DNA of 15,937 bases from Balneolaceae bacterium UBA2956. GTDB lineage: Bacteria; Bacteroidota; Rhodothermia; Balneolales; Balneolaceae. The position numbers were made by a program, and so were the translations under genes. The stretch is from NCBI GenBank assembly GCA_002348545.1, contig DEBM01000049.1, positions 1 through 15,937 of the forward strand, read 5' to 3'. The notes beneath the pieces are model-generated. The model ran no database searches. It was not told the origin of the DNA and was given only the letters and a program-made list of their open reading frames with translations. Below, in pieces: positions 1-7,616 of this stretch. Each line of letters begins with the position of its first letter. Within the stretch, counting starts at the first letter, position 1.

Positions 1-425
1 AAGAATCGGGGCGTTTCAACCAATTAAAAGCTGATACCGTCGTCACTCAGTTTGTAGACGGAAGAATTTATACTATGACCTTAGAGCCAAATGTAACCAT
101 TCTATATTTTACGCAGAATGAGGAGGATCAAAACGATGGAGCAATTGAATTGAATACCCCCTTAGCAAATATACGTTTTGTGGAGGATGATATTGATGAA
201 TTATCCGCTGCTGCTTCACAAGGCTTCGTTTTTGAAGAGGATAGTAGTCTGTCTCTACGCAGACTAGAAGGTTTTCATTGGAATCCTGGCAACCGTATTA
301 TAAAGCCTTTTCTTAGTTTAGATTACCGTTTTACTACAGTAGTTAGTAAACCTCCATTTTCTTTACCTCCTCGATATCAACAGTATATAAACGATAAAAA
401 AAGTATTAATTTTAATCCAAGATAA
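1..425 (+). CDS. C-terminal part of a probable OstA-like (LPS transport-type) protein, 5' end outside window
   Basis: The reading frame is open from the left edge (first full codon at position 3) to a TAA at 423-425, so the ATG at 75 is almost certainly internal. About 140 residues are visible. They begin ESGRFNQLKADTVVTQFVDG, then alternate short beta-type stretches, and end with a motif like GFHWNPGNR followed by a basic, proline-rich tail. The pattern of 'LKADTVVTQFVDGRI' followed by a 'Y-T/V-x-x-x-P' strand resembles the repeated strands of OstA/LptA-like beta-jellyroll proteins of Bacteroidota, which act in lipopolysaccharide transport to the outer membrane. That assignment rests on pattern recall and is only moderately supported; it could be another beta-rich envelope protein. 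The next gene starts 15 nt downstream on the same strand, so the two may be co-transcribed. Confidence 0.5.
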   Translation, partial: ESGRFNQLKADTVVTQFVDGRIYTMTLEPNVTILYFTQNEEDQNDGAIELNTPLANIRFVEDDIDELSAAASQGFVFEEDSSLSLRRLEGFHWNPGNRIIKPFLSLDYRFTTVVSKPPFSLPPRYQQYINDKKSINFNPR

Positions 426-440
426 CCAATTGATATTATT

Positions 441-1238
441 ATGTATATACTAAAAAATGTTCCTACTTTCCTGCTCCTTAACCTAGTTATTATATTTGGA
501 GCTAATGGCTGCAGTAATTCCCCTGAAACAACGATAAATACCGCTACTAGTGAATCCATCCTCCCCTTAACTCCAAAAATAGAGGTTGAATCCTTTTCGG
601 ATTGGGTAATTCTATATGATGCCCAAACTCATACTTCTATGGATGCATGGACTGGGTTTAACCAAGAAGAAATACCCGAAAAATGGGAAATTATAGATGG
701 ATTACTCACTATTTCTAAAGAAGGAAATGCCGTAGATAAAAATACAGGTTTTGGCCAGTCAATTGTGAGTAAGGAGCTATTTGATAACTTTGAGTTAGAA
801 GTACACTACAGAATGTCAGAAGGCGCAAATAGCGGTATTATGTATCATGTAACTCAGGCGAGTGACTATAAAGATGACTATGAAACAGGACCTGAATATC
901 AATTGCTGGATAACCAGCTAGCACCCTCTGAATCACTCCCTCATCGTCAAGTGGCTTCATTATACGATATGTATGCCCCTCAAATATCTCCATACCTACC
1001 TGCAGGGCAATGGAATTTAGCGGGAATAAGGGTGCTTAATAATGAAGTTGAGCACTGGTTAAATGAAGAATTAGTTCTTCAATATAATCTTAAAAGTGAT
1101 GATTTTCTTCAGCGTAAAATAGAAAGTAAGTGGTATGATGATCCCGACTGGGCTATGGCAGGAATTGGACATATTTCCCTTCAAGACCATGGGGATAAGG
1201 TCGAATTTAAGCGTGTTGCAGTTCGACGGATTAAATAA
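441..1238 (+). CDS. DUF1080 / 3-keto-disaccharide hydrolase-domain lipoprotein
   Basis: This 265-residue protein is probably an exported lipoprotein. A hydrophobic stretch at residues 8-20 is followed by ANGC, which would place the lipidated cysteine at residue 24; alanine at -3 makes it a relaxed lipobox. Residues about 54-264 form one DUF1080 domain, a concanavalin-like beta-sandwich. Landmarks are WVILYD (55-60), EGANSGIMY (127-135), TGPEYQLLD (149-157), the WNLAGIRV strand with EHWLN (191-208), and GHISLQDHG (243-251). Members of this family have been linked to 3-keto-glycoside hydrolysis, and many are uncharacterised secreted proteins of Bacteroidota and Planctomycetes; the substrate here cannot be told. 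ATG start, no Shine-Dalgarno motif in the leader. It lies 15 nt after the preceding gene and is convergent with aguA, with 53 nt between. The family call is strong; the reaction is inferred. Confidence 0.88.
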   Translation: MYILKNVPTFLLLNLVIIFGANGCSNSPETTINTATSESILPLTPKIEVESFSDWVILYDAQTHTSMDAWTGFNQEEIPEKWEIIDGLLTISKEGNAVDKNTGFGQSIVSKELFDNFELEVHYRMSEGANSGIMYHVTQASDYKDDYETGPEYQLLDNQLAPSESLPHRQVASLYDMYAPQISPYLPAGQWNLAGIRVLNNEVEHWLNEELVLQYNLKSDDFLQRKIESKWYDDPDWAMAGIGHISLQDHGDKVEFKRVAVRRIK

Positions 1239-1291
1239 AGACCCCTCACTTAATCCTTCTATTAAATCACCTTTTATTAAAAAGTCTATAG

Positions 1292-2452
1292 TTATGGTCT
1301 AGTTTGATGCTGGCTAACAGGCTGTTGTAGGCTTAGGCAGTGGAGAGCTCCTAAACCCCAAACTAATTCACGGGCATGAATGCCTCGAACGACTTTGTCT
1401 GCAAAACACTCTTGTAAAATTCCCAAAGCAGACTGATCATTTGAGTCATCAAAAATTGGAACCCAAACCGAATCATTACTTATATAAAAGTTTGCATAGG
1501 AAGCAGGTAATCGTTGCCCCTGATAGATGACTGGAGAAGGCATGGGTAATGCAACAAGTTCGGGTTTGGAACCATCGGTAAAGTAAAACCCACTAAGGCG
1601 TTCCCAATTTTCTTGTAATGCTTTGTAGTTTTCGTCTTTACTCTTACTCTCTAATACACTAATAATGGTACGAGCTGAGACAAATCTTGTTATATCATCA
1701 ATATGACCGTCTGTATCATCCCCGACTAGTCCATCACCCAGCCATAAAATTTGCTTGGCGCCATAAAAGCGCTCCAAGTATCCCTCAATCTGTGATTGAT
1801 TTAAATGGGGGTTACGATTTCGATTCAATAAACATGCTTTGGTTGTCATTAAAACACCCTGGCCGTTGGTTTCTATTGCACCCCCTTCCATTACAATACC
1901 TGGTCGAATACTAGGTATGTCTAAAAAATTCGCTACCTGCGCTGGAATTGCATTATCCAGATCAAAAGGAGGATATTTTTGGCCCCATGCATTGTATTCC
2001 CAATCCAGCAGTATTAACGAGTCAACTTCCTGATCTCGAACCAAGAAACAAGGCCCATGATCGCGACACCAAGCATCATTGGTTGGGAATTGATGCAACT
2101 CTAGACTGCTTAAATCCCCTCCTTTCTGCTTAATTAATTCGCTAACATATTCAGCCATTTTAACGGTATTAACATTAATGTGCACTCGTTCTTCATGGGT
2201 AAGACCTGCTGCGAATATTGCATAATTGTGAATAATCCGGTCCAACTTTCCCGGCCAAGTATTAGAATTGTGTGGCCAACTTAACCACGTTGCCTCATGA
2301 GTTTCAAATTCTCCTGGGAAACGATATCCCATATCAGTGACATTAACCCTAGAAGTATTTACATGGTCAAATGAGTACACATGTGAATAGACATTAGACA
2401 TTATTTGATCGGCGTCTACTGAATGTCGGTCTGCTTTCAATTCAGGATTCAT
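1292..2452 (-). CDS. aguA: Agmatine deiminase
   Basis: Hydrolyses agmatine to N-carbamoylputrescine and ammonia in the cytoplasm. It is a porphyromonas-type peptidyl-arginine deiminase fold protein (guanidine-modifying superfamily). Visible signatures are NDAWCRDHGP (125-134), WEYNAWG (151-157), EGGAIETNG (189-197), GDDTDGHIDD (244-253, containing the catalytic-type Asp and His), and the C-terminal GLGALHC with the nucleophilic cysteine at 372. At 386 residues it is slightly longer than usual (about 340-370). The conserved part begins at GYRFPGEFE, residue 42, so some 40 N-terminal residues are extra; M18 (start at 2401) and M41 (start at 2332) are alternatives. The start used here overlaps the end of aguB by 11 nt (in the sequence GATGAATCCTGA), which argues for translational coupling. 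The product of this enzyme is the substrate of its neighbour AguB. Confidence 0.93.
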   Translation of the reverse strand: MNPELKADRHSVDADQIMSNVYSHVYSFDHVNTSRVNVTDMGYRFPGEFETHEATWLSWPHNSNTWPGKLDRIIHNYAIFAAGLTHEERVHINVNTVKMAEYVSELIKQKGGDLSSLELHQFPTNDAWCRDHGPCFLVRDQEVDSLILLDWEYNAWGQKYPPFDLDNAIPAQVANFLDIPSIRPGIVMEGGAIETNGQGVLMTTKACLLNRNRNPHLNQSQIEGYLERFYGAKQILWLGDGLVGDDTDGHIDDITRFVSARTIISVLESKSKDENYKALQENWERLSGFYFTDGSKPELVALPMPSPVIYQGQRLPASYANFYISNDSVWVPIFDDSNDQSALGILQECFADKVVRGIHARELVWGLGALHCLSLQQPVSQHQTRP

Positions 2453-3347
2453 CGTCTAAAAACCGCTTGGTAATGGGGTGATAACTGTCAATTCTTCGGT
2501 CTCGTAGAAATGGCCAATGAATTCTATAGGTATCCGACTGGCTATAATTAATTAATTGAATTAAGACTTCTTCTTTGCCTTTAGATGCTTGACAAAGCAC
2601 CTTGCCAAAGGCATTGCATGCAAATGATTGTCCCCAGAATTGCATGTCACCCTCTACCCCAACTCGGTTAACTGAAAGTACGGGAATTCCATTAGCCACA
2701 GCATGAGAACGCTGTATAGTATGCCAAGCTTGATATTGATCATCGTTGGTTTCAGGATCTTGTGATTGAGCCCATCCAATGGCAGTTGGGTACACCAAGA
2801 CATCAGCGCCTTGTAACGCTGTTGCTCGAGCCGCTTCTGGATACCATTGGTCCCAACAAATAAGCACTCCTATTCTGCCAAATCGCGTGGGGAAAACCTT
2901 GTAACCAAGATCTCCCGGAGTAAAATAAAATTTCTCGTAATAGCCAGGATCATCTGGTATGTGCATTTTTCTGTACATTCCAATTATTTCTCCATCGGCA
3001 TCGATAACAATCGCGGTATTGTGGTAAAGTCCCTGAGCCCGTTTTTCGAACAGCGAGGCCACTATAACCACCCCTAGTTCTTTTGCTAGTTCAGAAAAGG
3101 TTATAGTCGATTTACCAGGTATCGTCTCTGCTAAGCCAAAATGATCATAATCTTCAGTGAAGCAGAAATATTGTGAGGCAAATAACTCTTGCAGAACCAT
3201 CACTTGTGCTCCCTGTTCTGCTGCCATTCGAATCTTGGTAACCGCTTTTCCCCGGTTTTCATCTAGATTGGTAACACAGCTCATTTGGATGAGTGCAAAA
3301 GTGGCTTCTCGGATTTGCTCTGAATGGGTAGAAGGACTCATAGACAT
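2442..3347 (-). CDS. aguB: N-carbamoylputrescine amidase (nitrilase superfamily)
   Basis: Converts N-carbamoylputrescine to putrescine, CO2 and ammonia, the second step of the agmatine route to polyamines. The 301 residues show the nitrilase-superfamily Glu-Lys-Cys triad: E54 in LQELFASQYF, K127 in YRKMHIPDDPGYYEKF, and C164 in VLICWDQWYPEAAR. The stretches DDPGYYEKFYFTPGD and ICWDQWYPEAAR are typical of the AguB/plant NLP1-type branch rather than of general aliphatic amidases. Near the C-terminus the FLRDRRIDSY segment is also typical. ATG at 3347, with a second in-frame ATG two codons later. It overlaps aguA downstream by 11 nt and lies 39 nt after the suhB-like gene, so the three may share a transcript. 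No arginine decarboxylase (source of agmatine) is visible in the window. Confidence 0.94.
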   Translation of the reverse strand: MSMSPSTHSEQIREATFALIQMSCVTNLDENRGKAVTKIRMAAEQGAQVMVLQELFASQYFCFTEDYDHFGLAETIPGKSTITFSELAKELGVVIVASLFEKRAQGLYHNTAIVIDADGEIIGMYRKMHIPDDPGYYEKFYFTPGDLGYKVFPTRFGRIGVLICWDQWYPEAARATALQGADVLVYPTAIGWAQSQDPETNDDQYQAWHTIQRSHAVANGIPVLSVNRVGVEGDMQFWGQSFACNAFGKVLCQASKGKEEVLIQLINYSQSDTYRIHWPFLRDRRIDSYHPITKRFLDDES

Positions 3348-3386
3348 AGAATTAAACTCTGGATCATAGAAAATTAACCCTACAAT

Positions 3387-4211
3387 TTACATAGAACCAA
3401 ATCCTGGATAAATACCCTGTATACGTTCAAGCAAATATTTTTTTATAGGTTTATTCCCTGCAATTATTTGCTTTCCGGTAAGCCACTGATCTCCGCCTTC
3501 CCAATCGCAAATATATCCCCCCGCTTCTTGAACAATGAACCCACCGGCTGCTACATCCCATGCCTTTAAGCCTTCTTCAAAAAAACCTTCAACCCAACCA
3601 GCAGCAACCGTACATAAATCATACGAAGCCGCCCCCGCTCTTCGAACACCATGAGTTTCTTGAAAAAGTACCTTAAGCAAAGTCAAAAATGAATGAACCC
3701 GTGAGAATTCCGTGTAGGGAAAGCCTGTAGCTATGAGAGAGTCTTCGGGCTCTGTACAAGGACTGACAGAAAGTACAGTGCCATCCAAATAAGCCCCTTG
3801 TCCTTTTGTAGCATAGAAACATTGTTTATGCGCCAACTCATAGACTAAACCAAGCACCAATTCCGTTCGATCCCAAAGAGCAATGGAAACACAGTAAGGT
3901 GCAAAACTATGTGAAAAATTAGTCGTACCATCGATGGGATCTATAATCCAAATTCGTTGATCTAACTCCTCTGGCTGGGCATGATTTTCCTCTGCCCAAA
4001 TTACATCATAGGGAAATAATTCACTCAACCGATTAACTATGAACGCCTCTGAGGCAAGATCCGCGGAGGTTACTAAGTCATTTTTAGCTTTACTATCGAT
4101 TTTAAACTGTTTATCGTCTCTGATTTTGTGAATAATTTCATCCAATTCGGGTAGTAATGCTTTAATTGCATTTAGTTCTGTTTCGTAGCTTTTTTCATTT
4201 AAACTTTTCAT
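3387..4211 (-). CDS. suhB: Inositol monophosphatase family protein (SuhB-like)
   Basis: Mg2+-dependent sugar/inositol phosphate phosphatase of the IMPase superfamily. In the 274-residue form starting at ATG 4211, visible motifs are WAEEN (72-76, metal-binding Glu), DPIDGTTNF (91-99, metal-binding Asp residues) and AWDVAAGG (217-224, the C-terminal WD motif with the metal-binding Asp at 219). The frame stays open to a TTG at 4257-4259, which would add 16 residues (MNSFYNLKNT...). The ATG at 4211 is preferred because it needs no rare start codon and gives a family-typical length. The substrate cannot be read from the sequence: IMPase, histidinol-phosphatase-like and 3'-phosphoadenosine-phosphatase-like members look similar, though the DPIDGTTNF form favours the IMPase/SuhB branch. 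First gene of the minus-strand run that continues into aguB, after a 39-nt gap. Confidence 0.85.
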   Translation of the reverse strand: MKSLNEKSYETELNAIKALLPELDEIIHKIRDDKQFKIDSKAKNDLVTSADLASEAFIVNRLSELFPYDVIWAEENHAQPEELDQRIWIIDPIDGTTNFSHSFAPYCVSIALWDRTELVLGLVYELAHKQCFYATKGQGAYLDGTVLSVSPCTEPEDSLIATGFPYTEFSRVHSFLTLLKVLFQETHGVRRAGAASYDLCTVAAGWVEGFFEEGLKAWDVAAGGFIVQEAGGYICDWEGGDQWLTGKQIIAGNKPIKKYLLERIQGIYPGFGSM

Positions 4212-4420
4212 CGATATGACTGGTATAGAGGTATTTTTTAGATTATAGAATGAGTTCAATGCGCCTTTTCGCCAGTTTTACTGCCCCATTTCCGCCTCTT
4301 TTATTGGGGGGCATAAGCTTACAAGATCCTTCACAATCTAGGGTTTCTTCTTTAAACTAAGCGTTTTTTTAAAGATATTTAGCGTACTTTTTATTCCTTC
4401 CAGTAACACTACTTATTTTT
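4212..4420. promoter_or_regulatory. Divergent intergenic region between suhB-like and rpiB
   Basis: These 209 nt separate genes that point away from each other, so promoters for both directions should lie here. The half next to rpiB is T-rich. An octamer TACTTTTT at 4385-4392 is one base from the Bacteroidota -7 consensus TAnnTTTG, but no clear TTG -33 element sits at the right distance. A GC-rich patch at 4283-4312 (GCCCC ... GGGGGGC) can form a short imperfect hairpin. No operator or riboswitch is recognised. That promoters exist here is inferred from gene orientation; their exact position is not shown. Confidence 0.4.
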
Positions 4421-4873
4421 ATGAAAATCCCCATTGCAAGCGACCATGCAGGATATGCAGCAAAATGTGTAGTACTGCAAATATTAAAGGATCTTCGGGT
4501 TGATGTAGACGACCTAGGAACTCATAGTAAAGTTTCTGTAGATTACCCAGAATATGCCGTTCAAGTAGCACAAAAAATTGATCAAGGCGATGCTGAATTA
4601 GGCATTCTTATTTGTGGCAGTGGTCAGGGAGTTTGCATGACGGCCAATAAGTATAATGGCGTGAGAGCCGCATTGGTCCAAGATGCAGAAACCGCTGCCC
4701 TGACTCGGCAGCACAATAACTCCAACATATTATGTCTGCCAGGGCGAAGTTTAGAAAACGAACCTGAAATACTTAAAAATATTCTAAAGAACTGGTTAAG
4801 AACACCGTTTGAAGGGGGGCGCCATGAACGTCGCGTCCAAAAAATCTCTGTCCTAACCTCATCTCACTCATAA
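4421..4873 (+). CDS. rpiB: Ribose 5-phosphate isomerase B
   Basis: Interconverts ribose 5-phosphate and ribulose 5-phosphate in the pentose phosphate pathway. The 150-residue length is usual for the RpiB/LacA/LacB family. Seen in order: SDHAG (7-11), DYPEYA (41-46), GILICGSGQG (61-70) with the catalytic cysteine at 65, GVRAAL (80-85), RQHNNSN (96-102) with the conserved histidine at 98, and FEGGRHERRVQKI (130-142). A cysteine in ICGSGQG supports ribose isomerisation. ATG start behind an AT-rich leader with no Shine-Dalgarno motif. First gene of a plus-strand run; glyA follows after 17 nt. An rpiB-like gene next to glyA is also known from Bacillus. Confidence 0.95.
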   Translation: MKIPIASDHAGYAAKCVVLQILKDLRVDVDDLGTHSKVSVDYPEYAVQVAQKIDQGDAELGILICGSGQGVCMTANKYNGVRAALVQDAETAALTRQHNNSNILCLPGRSLENEPEILKNILKNWLRTPFEGGRHERRVQKISVLTSSHS

Positions 4874-4890
4874 ATTATTATCTAACATCT

Positions 4891-6174
4891 ATGATTAGTA
4901 TTCAATCTCAAGACCCCGCTATCTTTGATTTATTGCAAAAAGAAACCACTCGCCAAAATGATAATCTAGAGCTTATTGCGTCTGAAAATTTTGCCTCTAA
5001 AGCAGTTATGGAGGCAAATGGATGCGTACTAACCAACAAATATGCAGAAGGGTATCCAGGAAAACGATACTATGGTGGGTGTGAGTTTGCCGATGTTATC
5101 GAAGACTTGGCAAGAGATCGAGCTAAAAAATTATACGGTGCTGACTGGGTGAATACACAACCTCATTCTGGAGCTTCGGCTAATGCGGCAGTATACTTAG
5201 CGCTTATGAAGCCTGGTGAAACCTTATTAGGTTTTGATTTAGCTCACGGGGGACATTTAACCCATGGTTCACCAGTAAATTTTTCAGGAATTTATTTTAA
5301 ATCCGAGTTTTATGGGGTTGATGAACATACTGGACTTTTGGACTATGACAAAATCCGAGACAAAGCAAAAAAGGTTCATCCTAAGCTCATTTCCATTGGA
5401 GCCTCTGCTTACTCTAGAGATTATGATTATGAAACATTTCGTGCAATTGCGGATGAAGTAGGTGCTTTACTTTGGATGGATATGGCCCACACAGCTGGAC
5501 TTATTGCGACAGGTAACCTGAATGACCCCCTACCTCATGCCCATGTAGCTACCACCACCACCCACAAAACACTGAGAGGACCTCGGGGTGGGATGATCTT
5601 AGTGGGTAAAGATGGCCCTAATACTCTAGGCCTCGTTGCAGCCAAATCAGGAAGAACAAAAAATTGGTCAGAATTATTTGATTCTGCTGTATTCCCAGGT
5701 ACCCAAGGCGGCCCTCTTATGCATGTGGTTGCGGCTAAAGCCGTCGCCTATCAAGAAGCGCTTAAACCCGATTTCAAACAATATCAAACCCAGGTTCAAG
5801 CCAATGCTAAAGCGCTAGCAAACCGATTTTTAGAATTAGGATATACTATTGTAAGTGGCGGAACGGACAATCACCTCATCTTAATTGATTTACGGAACAA
5901 AAATGTAACGGGCAAGATGGCCGAGGAAGCGCTAGGTTTAGCAGCCATCACCGTGAACAAGAATATGGTTCCTTTTGATACAGAAAGTCCTTTTATAACC
6001 TCTGGAATACGAGTAGGAACCCCCGCAATGACCACCCGAGGATTCAAAGAAAGTGAGTTCATTGAGATTGCAAACTTAATCGATCAAGTAATAAAACATC
6101 CAGAGAGTGAATCGAATCACAAAACGGTGGCTGGTCGGGTTAAAGAGATGTGTGATCAATATCCACTCTATTAA
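4891..6174 (+). CDS. glyA: Serine hydroxymethyltransferase
   Basis: PLP enzyme that converts serine and tetrahydrofolate to glycine and 5,10-methylenetetrahydrofolate, the main cytoplasmic source of one-carbon units. The 427 residues are full-length for a bacterial GlyA and no break is seen. Landmarks are LIASENFAS (28-36), NKYAEGYPGKRYYGG (49-63), NTQPHSGASAN (88-98), FDLAHGGHLTHGS (115-127), MDMAHTAGLIA (196-206, PLP-contacting Asp and His), and the TTTTHKTLRGPRGG segment (221-234) with the Schiff-base lysine at 226. It sits 17 nt after rpiB and 41 nt before the preferred tatC start, so one transcript is plausible. It depends on folate made by the pathway to which the pabC-like and folC genes elsewhere in this window belong. 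Confidence 0.97.
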   Translation: MISIQSQDPAIFDLLQKETTRQNDNLELIASENFASKAVMEANGCVLTNKYAEGYPGKRYYGGCEFADVIEDLARDRAKKLYGADWVNTQPHSGASANAAVYLALMKPGETLLGFDLAHGGHLTHGSPVNFSGIYFKSEFYGVDEHTGLLDYDKIRDKAKKVHPKLISIGASAYSRDYDYETFRAIADEVGALLWMDMAHTAGLIATGNLNDPLPHAHVATTTTHKTLRGPRGGMILVGKDGPNTLGLVAAKSGRTKNWSELFDSAVFPGTQGGPLMHVVAAKAVAYQEALKPDFKQYQTQVQANAKALANRFLELGYTIVSGGTDNHLILIDLRNKNVTGKMAEEALGLAAITVNKNMVPFDTESPFITSGIRVGTPAMTTRGFKESEFIEIANLIDQVIKHPESESNHKTVAGRVKEMCDQYPLY

Positions 6175-6215
6175 TTTTAAAGTAAACAAAGGCCCACTTG
6201 AAGAAACGCCAAATC

Positions 6216-7043
6216 ATGGAAGGCACTCCACCGAAGGCTCAACAGCCTAAGGATCGTACGGATCAGATGTCTTTTTTGGAGCATTTGGAAGAGCTTCGAT
6301 GGCGCTTGATTAAGGGTATGGTCGGAGTTGTAATTGGTGTAATCGGAGCCTTTATTTTTTCTGATTTCATCATAGATACTCTGCTTCTTGGCCCTACTAG
6401 AGCGTCATTTTTCATGTATGATATCATTCGTGTAGATGCGATTGATCTCACCCTGCAATCCAGAAAATTACCAGGACAGTTCTTCACCTATTGGGGTATG
6501 TTATTTATTTCTGGATTCATCATTGGTTCGCCGTTATTTTTCTATCAAATATGGGCTTTTATTGCGCCTGCTTTACAGAAACAAGAACGTTGGAAAACTA
6601 TTTTAACCGCTTTTTTCATCACTTTCTTTTTTAGCGTTGGAATCGCATTTGGCTATCTCATCCTAGTTCCCTTTGCCTTACAATTTTTTGCCAATTTCAA
6701 CATCTCAGATAGTGGACTGGTTCGAAACGACTTTGACATAAACGCATACTTCAGTTCATTGGCTATGTGGGTCGTAAGCTGTGGGATTATTTTTCAAGTA
6801 CCTGTTCTTAGTTATGGATTATCTAAAGCAGGTTTTCTAACCCCCCTGTTTCTTCGAACCTACAGAAAACATGCTATCATTTTATGCTTAGTTTTGGCAG
6901 CATTTTTAACTCCTCCAGATCCAATTTCACAAATCTTAATTGCAATCCCTTTGACTATTTTATATGAGTTAGCCATTGGAGTTTCTGCTTTAGCTGTTCG
7001 TCAACGTAATAAAATATTACGTAAAGCGTTTGGTGAGGAATAA
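6216..7043 (+). CDS. tatC: Sec-independent protein translocase subunit TatC
   Basis: Core receptor of the twin-arginine translocase in the inner membrane, which exports folded proteins. From the ATG at 6216 the protein has 275 residues. The N-terminal cytoplasmic motif SFLEHLEELRWRLI (19-32) is the classic TatC signature and part of the twin-arginine binding site. Hydrophobic segments near 35-55, 92-116, 128-158, 182-200, 217-233 and 236-260 agree with six membrane helices. The motifs FIAPALQKQERW (115-126) and FLTPPDPISQ (230-239) are typical of the family. The frame can be extended six codons to a TTG at 6198, but the ATG is preferred. No tatA or tatB is in the window. It follows glyA and precedes an FKBP-like lipoprotein by 69 nt. 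Confidence 0.95.
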   Translation: MEGTPPKAQQPKDRTDQMSFLEHLEELRWRLIKGMVGVVIGVIGAFIFSDFIIDTLLLGPTRASFFMYDIIRVDAIDLTLQSRKLPGQFFTYWGMLFISGFIIGSPLFFYQIWAFIAPALQKQERWKTILTAFFITFFFSVGIAFGYLILVPFALQFFANFNISDSGLVRNDFDINAYFSSLAMWVVSCGIIFQVPVLSYGLSKAGFLTPLFLRTYRKHAIILCLVLAAFLTPPDPISQILIAIPLTILYELAIGVSALAVRQRNKILRKAFGEE

Positions 7044-7112
7044 CTCTTACACAAGTGGGGGAAATGTCGTAAAAGAGCCTTATATTTCAATATCTTTATA
7101 TCTATTATTTTT

Positions 7113-7616
7113 ATGCAAAACAACAGCTTTTTTTCCTCTTTTTCTAAAACATCCTTCGGTTTTTATGTGCTAGTGCTAATCGCATCAATGGTCACTGGAT
7201 GTGAAGAAGATCCTTTTTACTTCACCTACGATTATTCTGATGCCCCTAGTTTACCCGACGTCTCTGAAGCCATAGAAACCATAAACTATGATGATGGATT
7301 GGTAGTATACATCATAGAGCATGGAACGGGTACCCAAAAAGTAACAATCCGAGATAATATCTTTTTATATTACACGACTTTTAGAGGTGGGACTTCTCGA
7401 GATAATATCGTTGACAGCTCTTACCTAAATGGGTCACAAGCTTCTACTCAATTTGCCGAAATTGGCACTTATCAAAGCTCTAGAGGTGTGGGATTTGTTC
7501 GAGGAGTTTTGGGAATGACCGAAGGAGAACACCGAGTGATTCAGGTTCCTGACTCACTAAATACTTACGGAGATTTGGTATACTGGAATCTAAAGCTAGA
7601 TTATATTGCCTACTAG
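7113..7616 (+). CDS. FKBP-fold (peptidyl-prolyl isomerase-like) lipoprotein, possibly catalytically impaired
   Basis: A 167-residue protein with a hydrophobic signal segment (about 15-28) and a good lipobox VTGC, placing the lipidated cysteine at 30. Residues about 61-166 match the FKBP pattern: GLVVYIIEHGTG (62-73), NIFLYYT (82-88), VDSSYLNG (100-107), GFVRGVLGMTEGEHRVIQVP (127-146) and a last strand LVYWNLKLDYI (155-165). Against a standard FKBP, the stretch between the 'PDxxxYG' turn (146-153) and the last strand is almost missing: the usual loop that contains Gly/His and Ile-Pro-Pro residues is absent and the protein goes straight from TYGD to LVYWNL. It may therefore bind rather than isomerise its targets; that is inference. 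It lies 69 nt after tatC and is convergent with alr, sharing the CTAG at 7613-7616. Confidence 0.72.
   Translation: MQNNSFFSSFSKTSFGFYVLVLIASMVTGCEEDPFYFTYDYSDAPSLPDVSEAIETINYDDGLVVYIIEHGTGTQKVTIRDNIFLYYTTFRGGTSRDNIVDSSYLNGSQASTQFAEIGTYQSSRGVGFVRGVLGMTEGEHRVIQVPDSLNTYGDLVYWNLKLDYIAY

Noticed and set aside
1239..1291. CTTTT-ATTA-AAAAG repeat between the DUF1080 gene and aguA
   Set aside because: A 5-bp A/T stem in a 53-nt convergent gap; it could help end both transcripts but cannot be told from background.
4283..4312. GCCCC ... GGGGGGC hairpin between suhB-like and rpiB
   Set aside because: The stem is only about 5 bp without a bulge and has no T-run; both flanking genes start here, so a terminator is not expected.
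7044..7077. CTCTT ... AAGAG inverted repeat after tatC
   Set aside because: Five pairs with a bulge and no following T-run; too weak to call a terminator.
7081..7098. TATATTTC and TATCTTTA resembling the Bacteroidota -7 element upstream of the FKBP-like gene
   Set aside because: Both differ from TAnnTTTG by one base and no TTG -33 element is at the right distance; such octamers are expected by chance in this AT-rich leader.
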